From Druceiella hillmani (lineage: Eukaryota; Arthropoda; Insecta; Lepidoptera; Hepialidae), in assembly GCA_039881145.1 (NCBI GenBank), contig JAYKKI010000039.1, forward strand, positions 20,516,001-20,580,000: a DNA stretch of 64,000 bases, read 5' to 3'. Under the pieces are notes generated by a model. It saw only the letters and a program-made list of their open reading frames with translations. It searched no databases and was not told the DNA's origin. Both the position numbers and the translations under genes were made by a program. This document shows, piece by piece, positions 60,869 to 64,000 of this stretch; the stretch's first letter is position 1; each line of letters begins with the position of its first letter.

Positions 60869-63800
60869 GCTATTTTGAATGAAATGCACAAATTTTGTTC
60901 CTATCTCCCAAAGTATGAAAAAACTTCTTGTTATGAAAGTTTTCTATGAGAAAGTAAAATTGTTCACGTCAGTTCAAGCAGCCAAATTGCGGGTAAAGCA
61001 GGCTAGCGCTTCTCAGTTTACGGCTATATTTTGAATGAAACAATCACATGTATTATTCTGAGTGCATCTTTTATCAAACACACATGCACTTATAAAATCT
61101 TTAGGTTATAACAATAATCTGCTCTGTCATTCACTGATCATCTATCATTCAGAGTATTAAAACTAAAAAGTTAGTAAAAGTAGCTGGTTTTCCACTTTAT
61201 AAATACACCTATTACATTTTGTATGTAAATTTAATACTCAGAATTAGTTATTGTTTCTTGTTTGCATTTATTTTATTCAGTTATTGTTGCGAAAATGCAT
61301 TTTCCACACGACAGGAACTTTTGTCACTTTGTCTCAGTAAGATTTTCCAATATAATATATAATATATATTATTTTATGCAAACAAAAATATAATCTTGTG
61401 TGGTAGGCCGGAGCTTATTCTGAAACTGCAAGTACCTAATATAGGTATTGCACACCATTTTCATGTTATAACTTTTATGCGAAATATTTCTTAAATAAAT
61501 TTTTGATTATAAAATAATAGATAGCCAAATTATTTTTCATACATATTTTTTCATCTTTTCATTTCAACAATCAAATTTCATTGTCGTTAATTACATTCGC
61601 TCCGATTTGACTAAATCATTAAATTCTGAAAATTAGTGATGATATATTAATGCAAATAATACGTGTAGTTAAAAATTTAATATCACTTGCATTAATATAT
61701 AGTATTAATATATGTGTCTATATGGTTGTTTGGGCTTTTGGTCATCAAACATGACGAAGTAGTAATTTTTGTTTATTTTAATTACTTATTTATATTTAAT
61801 ATACTGAATGCAATATAGGATTTACTTCCGTAAACACTATTAAAATTTTCGCTTATTGTAAAGACAACACTCTATCGACAGCGTGTATGCAACACTAGCA
61901 CTAAGATAATATATATCTATTTATTTATTATCATAGCAACTAAACTTACATTCAGCTGACTTAAATTTGATATAAGCACTTCTCAAATTTGATCCGCATT
62001 AAGTGTAATGGTTTCTTGAAATTCTACAGTTTTGTTTTTAATTAAACCTGACTCGCATAACACATCAAATATATTAAATTTGCTACACAATTTTCATATT
62101 TTTGCTGACGTCAAGTAGGATACCAACTAACTATATTTGCCAATAGAATATATATTTCTGTTCACCAAAATGTCAATACTGACCATAAAAATTTAAAGCC
62201 TGAAAGAACTACATACCATGTTCTATTACATTGCATTGTGAACATCCATCATCTTCATTTACGCCACTTTATTCTTATTTTATTATATGGTATGTGTGTA
62301 AATAACTGTAATAACTGATAGCACATAAAGCAACAGCAAGAGCAACTTTTATATAATCGCCCATTTCCTCATAGTTCACAACTGCAACTGATCTATAGAG
62401 AGTATACACTGTCGCCTTCCAACACAGGTCTCTCGGCTGAGACGTCTCAGGAAAGACCTAGCAAGAGCACTCAAACAAGAGTGTACGGTGGCCATGAAAT
62501 TTTTTAGAACATCAGAAATAGAACCACTAATTTGTTTCAAATTTGTAATTTCTTCTTGGTTTTTCATAATTGTCTCTATGAAACCTCTATGTATCATTTG
62601 ATTTGATAGCACCAGTGAGGAAGCAGTCAGTCCACTCTTTTTGAGATGTCAGTTCTACAGCTTTTTTGAAGGAAGTCATGCTTCAGTGACTTTGTTAAAC
62701 CAGGCTTTATCATGAAATGCGAATCAATGTCGAACATAACTTTGTCATTGATTGGGACCACAATGAGAGAATGAACTAAAATTCTTTTGTATTAAATTCA
62801 TCTTGACATGATCACACTTTCCAAATTGTTTCTGATTTATAAAATTTATTGACAGATTTAAGCAATTGCTTCAATGGATTAAAAAGAGTTTGACTTTTAA
62901 AATATGAATTTATTTTTTTAACATTTTTACAAAGGGATGTCATTATTTTTTTTATTTATCAACATTGATTACAGATGCCAGTATACATATTTACATATTT
63001 GTATTTCTAAATAAATTTATAGGCTGTATTGTTCCTTACGACACATTTTCATTTGACTGATTCCTTCCATCCGTCTGAAAGTTAAATATTAACAAGGACA
63101 ATAAACAAAAACGGTATCCTCAGAATATTTGTGTAGCTGTTGTATAACGCACAAGGTTGCAGTTACTGCATAATTTGTCTATCATTTTGTACTGCTTAAA
63201 GCAATTAAAATTTGCGTTTTAATTTTTTAACAATGTTAAATGACTGTAAAGATATTGTCTATAATTTATATTTATTAACGATATTAAACAATTATATAAA
63301 CTAAATAATGCAGAAACTGGTTAACATCTTTTGATGCCGATGAACATCAGTTTCACCAATTACTGATTTCATGTTGCAGTAGTTAGATATTTATATTTAT
63401 CTCTGTGGTTACATTGCATATTGTCCAGAAGCTATATTACCCAAGGTACATTTGCACTTTGTATGCTTAACCTATCTAATTCGGTATACTATTTACATAG
63501 ATGATGGTACAGTAACTATGGTGCATTGAATTGTCTAAATCATTATAAATCAATGTTAGTGGAAATAGCATGCAGCAACTGATTTATTGTGTTTGAAGGA
63601 ATTAATTGTTATAAATAATTGCTTCATAAAGTCTTTTTTAAGCAAACTATTCTCAGTTTTGTAAATGGATTAAACTTATTTTTTGCAAAAAGAATACATA
63701 GTGGTTGCTTTCTGTTTGTTTGTTTAACAAAATAATTAACCTGAAATGATAGTGGTGACTGTAAAGAAGTGGTCTCCGATTTGGCATTATGTTGATGTTT

Positions 63801-64000
63801 ACAAAAATGACACTAAGTTTACTGTACATATGTTGTGTTAGTTCAAGGTTCCTCATGAGGGAGAGGAGAAGAGACCAGTGTTGGCAACATAACACAACTG
63901 TGATAGCATGACGCCTCGAAGCTGGCCAAGGTCTGTTGCTCGAAGGTGGACGACATCGACGAGAGCACAATTTACACGAAACTGATTTATATTAAATAAA
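60869..64000. other. Intergenic DNA upstream of gene C
   Basis: AT-rich; no gene could be supported. A GC-richer patch at about 63840-63975 is covered on the minus strand by an open frame (63653-63970) with no recognisable domain. Confidence 0.4.

Noticed and set aside
62376..62612. Minus-strand open frame of 78 codons upstream of gene C
   Set aside because: No domain, no ATG-supported conserved context and no neighbouring exons were recognised.
63653..63970. Minus-strand open frame of 105 codons at the window edge, starting in GC-rich sequence
   Set aside because: Composition changes abruptly along the frame, with no motif; it may be a retroelement scrap but cannot be supported.

Overview
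This window looks like nuclear DNA from an insect. It is very AT-rich, with GT-AG introns that reach several kilobases, several insect-type transposons (piggyBac, mariner, pogo/DDE_1, Ty3/gypsy, an env-bearing errantivirus-like element) and a small cluster of insect gustatory-receptor (7tm_7 family) genes. The order of insect cannot be decided from the sequence alone.

The backbone of the window is the receptor cluster. Three intact-looking paralogs lie head to tail on the minus strand: gene A (11608 to 3220, 393 residues), gene B (34729 to 25544, 397 residues) and gene C (60572 to 54651, 396 residues). Each has one long first exon of about 770-780 nt followed by exons of exactly 78, 154 and 182 nt with identical splice phases. 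Each ends in the SYxxxxxQF form of the TYhhhhhQF motif that marks insect gustatory receptors. Introns 2 and 3 and the 5' flanks are still alignable, so whole genomic units were duplicated. A fourth, divergent paralog, D (16052 to 21458), lies on the plus strand between A and B. It has an in-frame TAA in exon 1 and no canonical acceptor where exon 4 should begin, so it is probably a pseudogene.

The space between and inside these genes is filled with mobile-element debris. Intron 3 of A holds a full-length piggyBac element (5460-7874) with TTAA ends. A decayed mariner (11811-12599) lies just upstream of A. A candidate short piggyBac derivative (23049-23769) lies between D and B. Intron 3 of B holds a mariner fossil and a hairpin with an (AT)n core. 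Between B and C are a Ty3/gypsy element with short LTRs (35798-40064), a heavily mutated errantivirus-like element with gag, pol and env remains (about 43020-47700), a roughly 95-bp tandem repeat whose units carry heat-shock-element-like GAAnnTTCnnGAA motifs (48050-48690), and a pogo/DDE_1 transposase fossil (53080-54060).

Most of the remaining DNA is AT-rich intergenic or intronic sequence with microsatellites and several nearly perfect short-loop palindromes. I saw no rRNA or tRNA genes and no CRISPR array. The items I rate highest are the repeat carrying heat-shock-element motifs, the conserved palindromic element upstream of the three receptor genes, the state of paralog D, and the template-switch-like palindromes.
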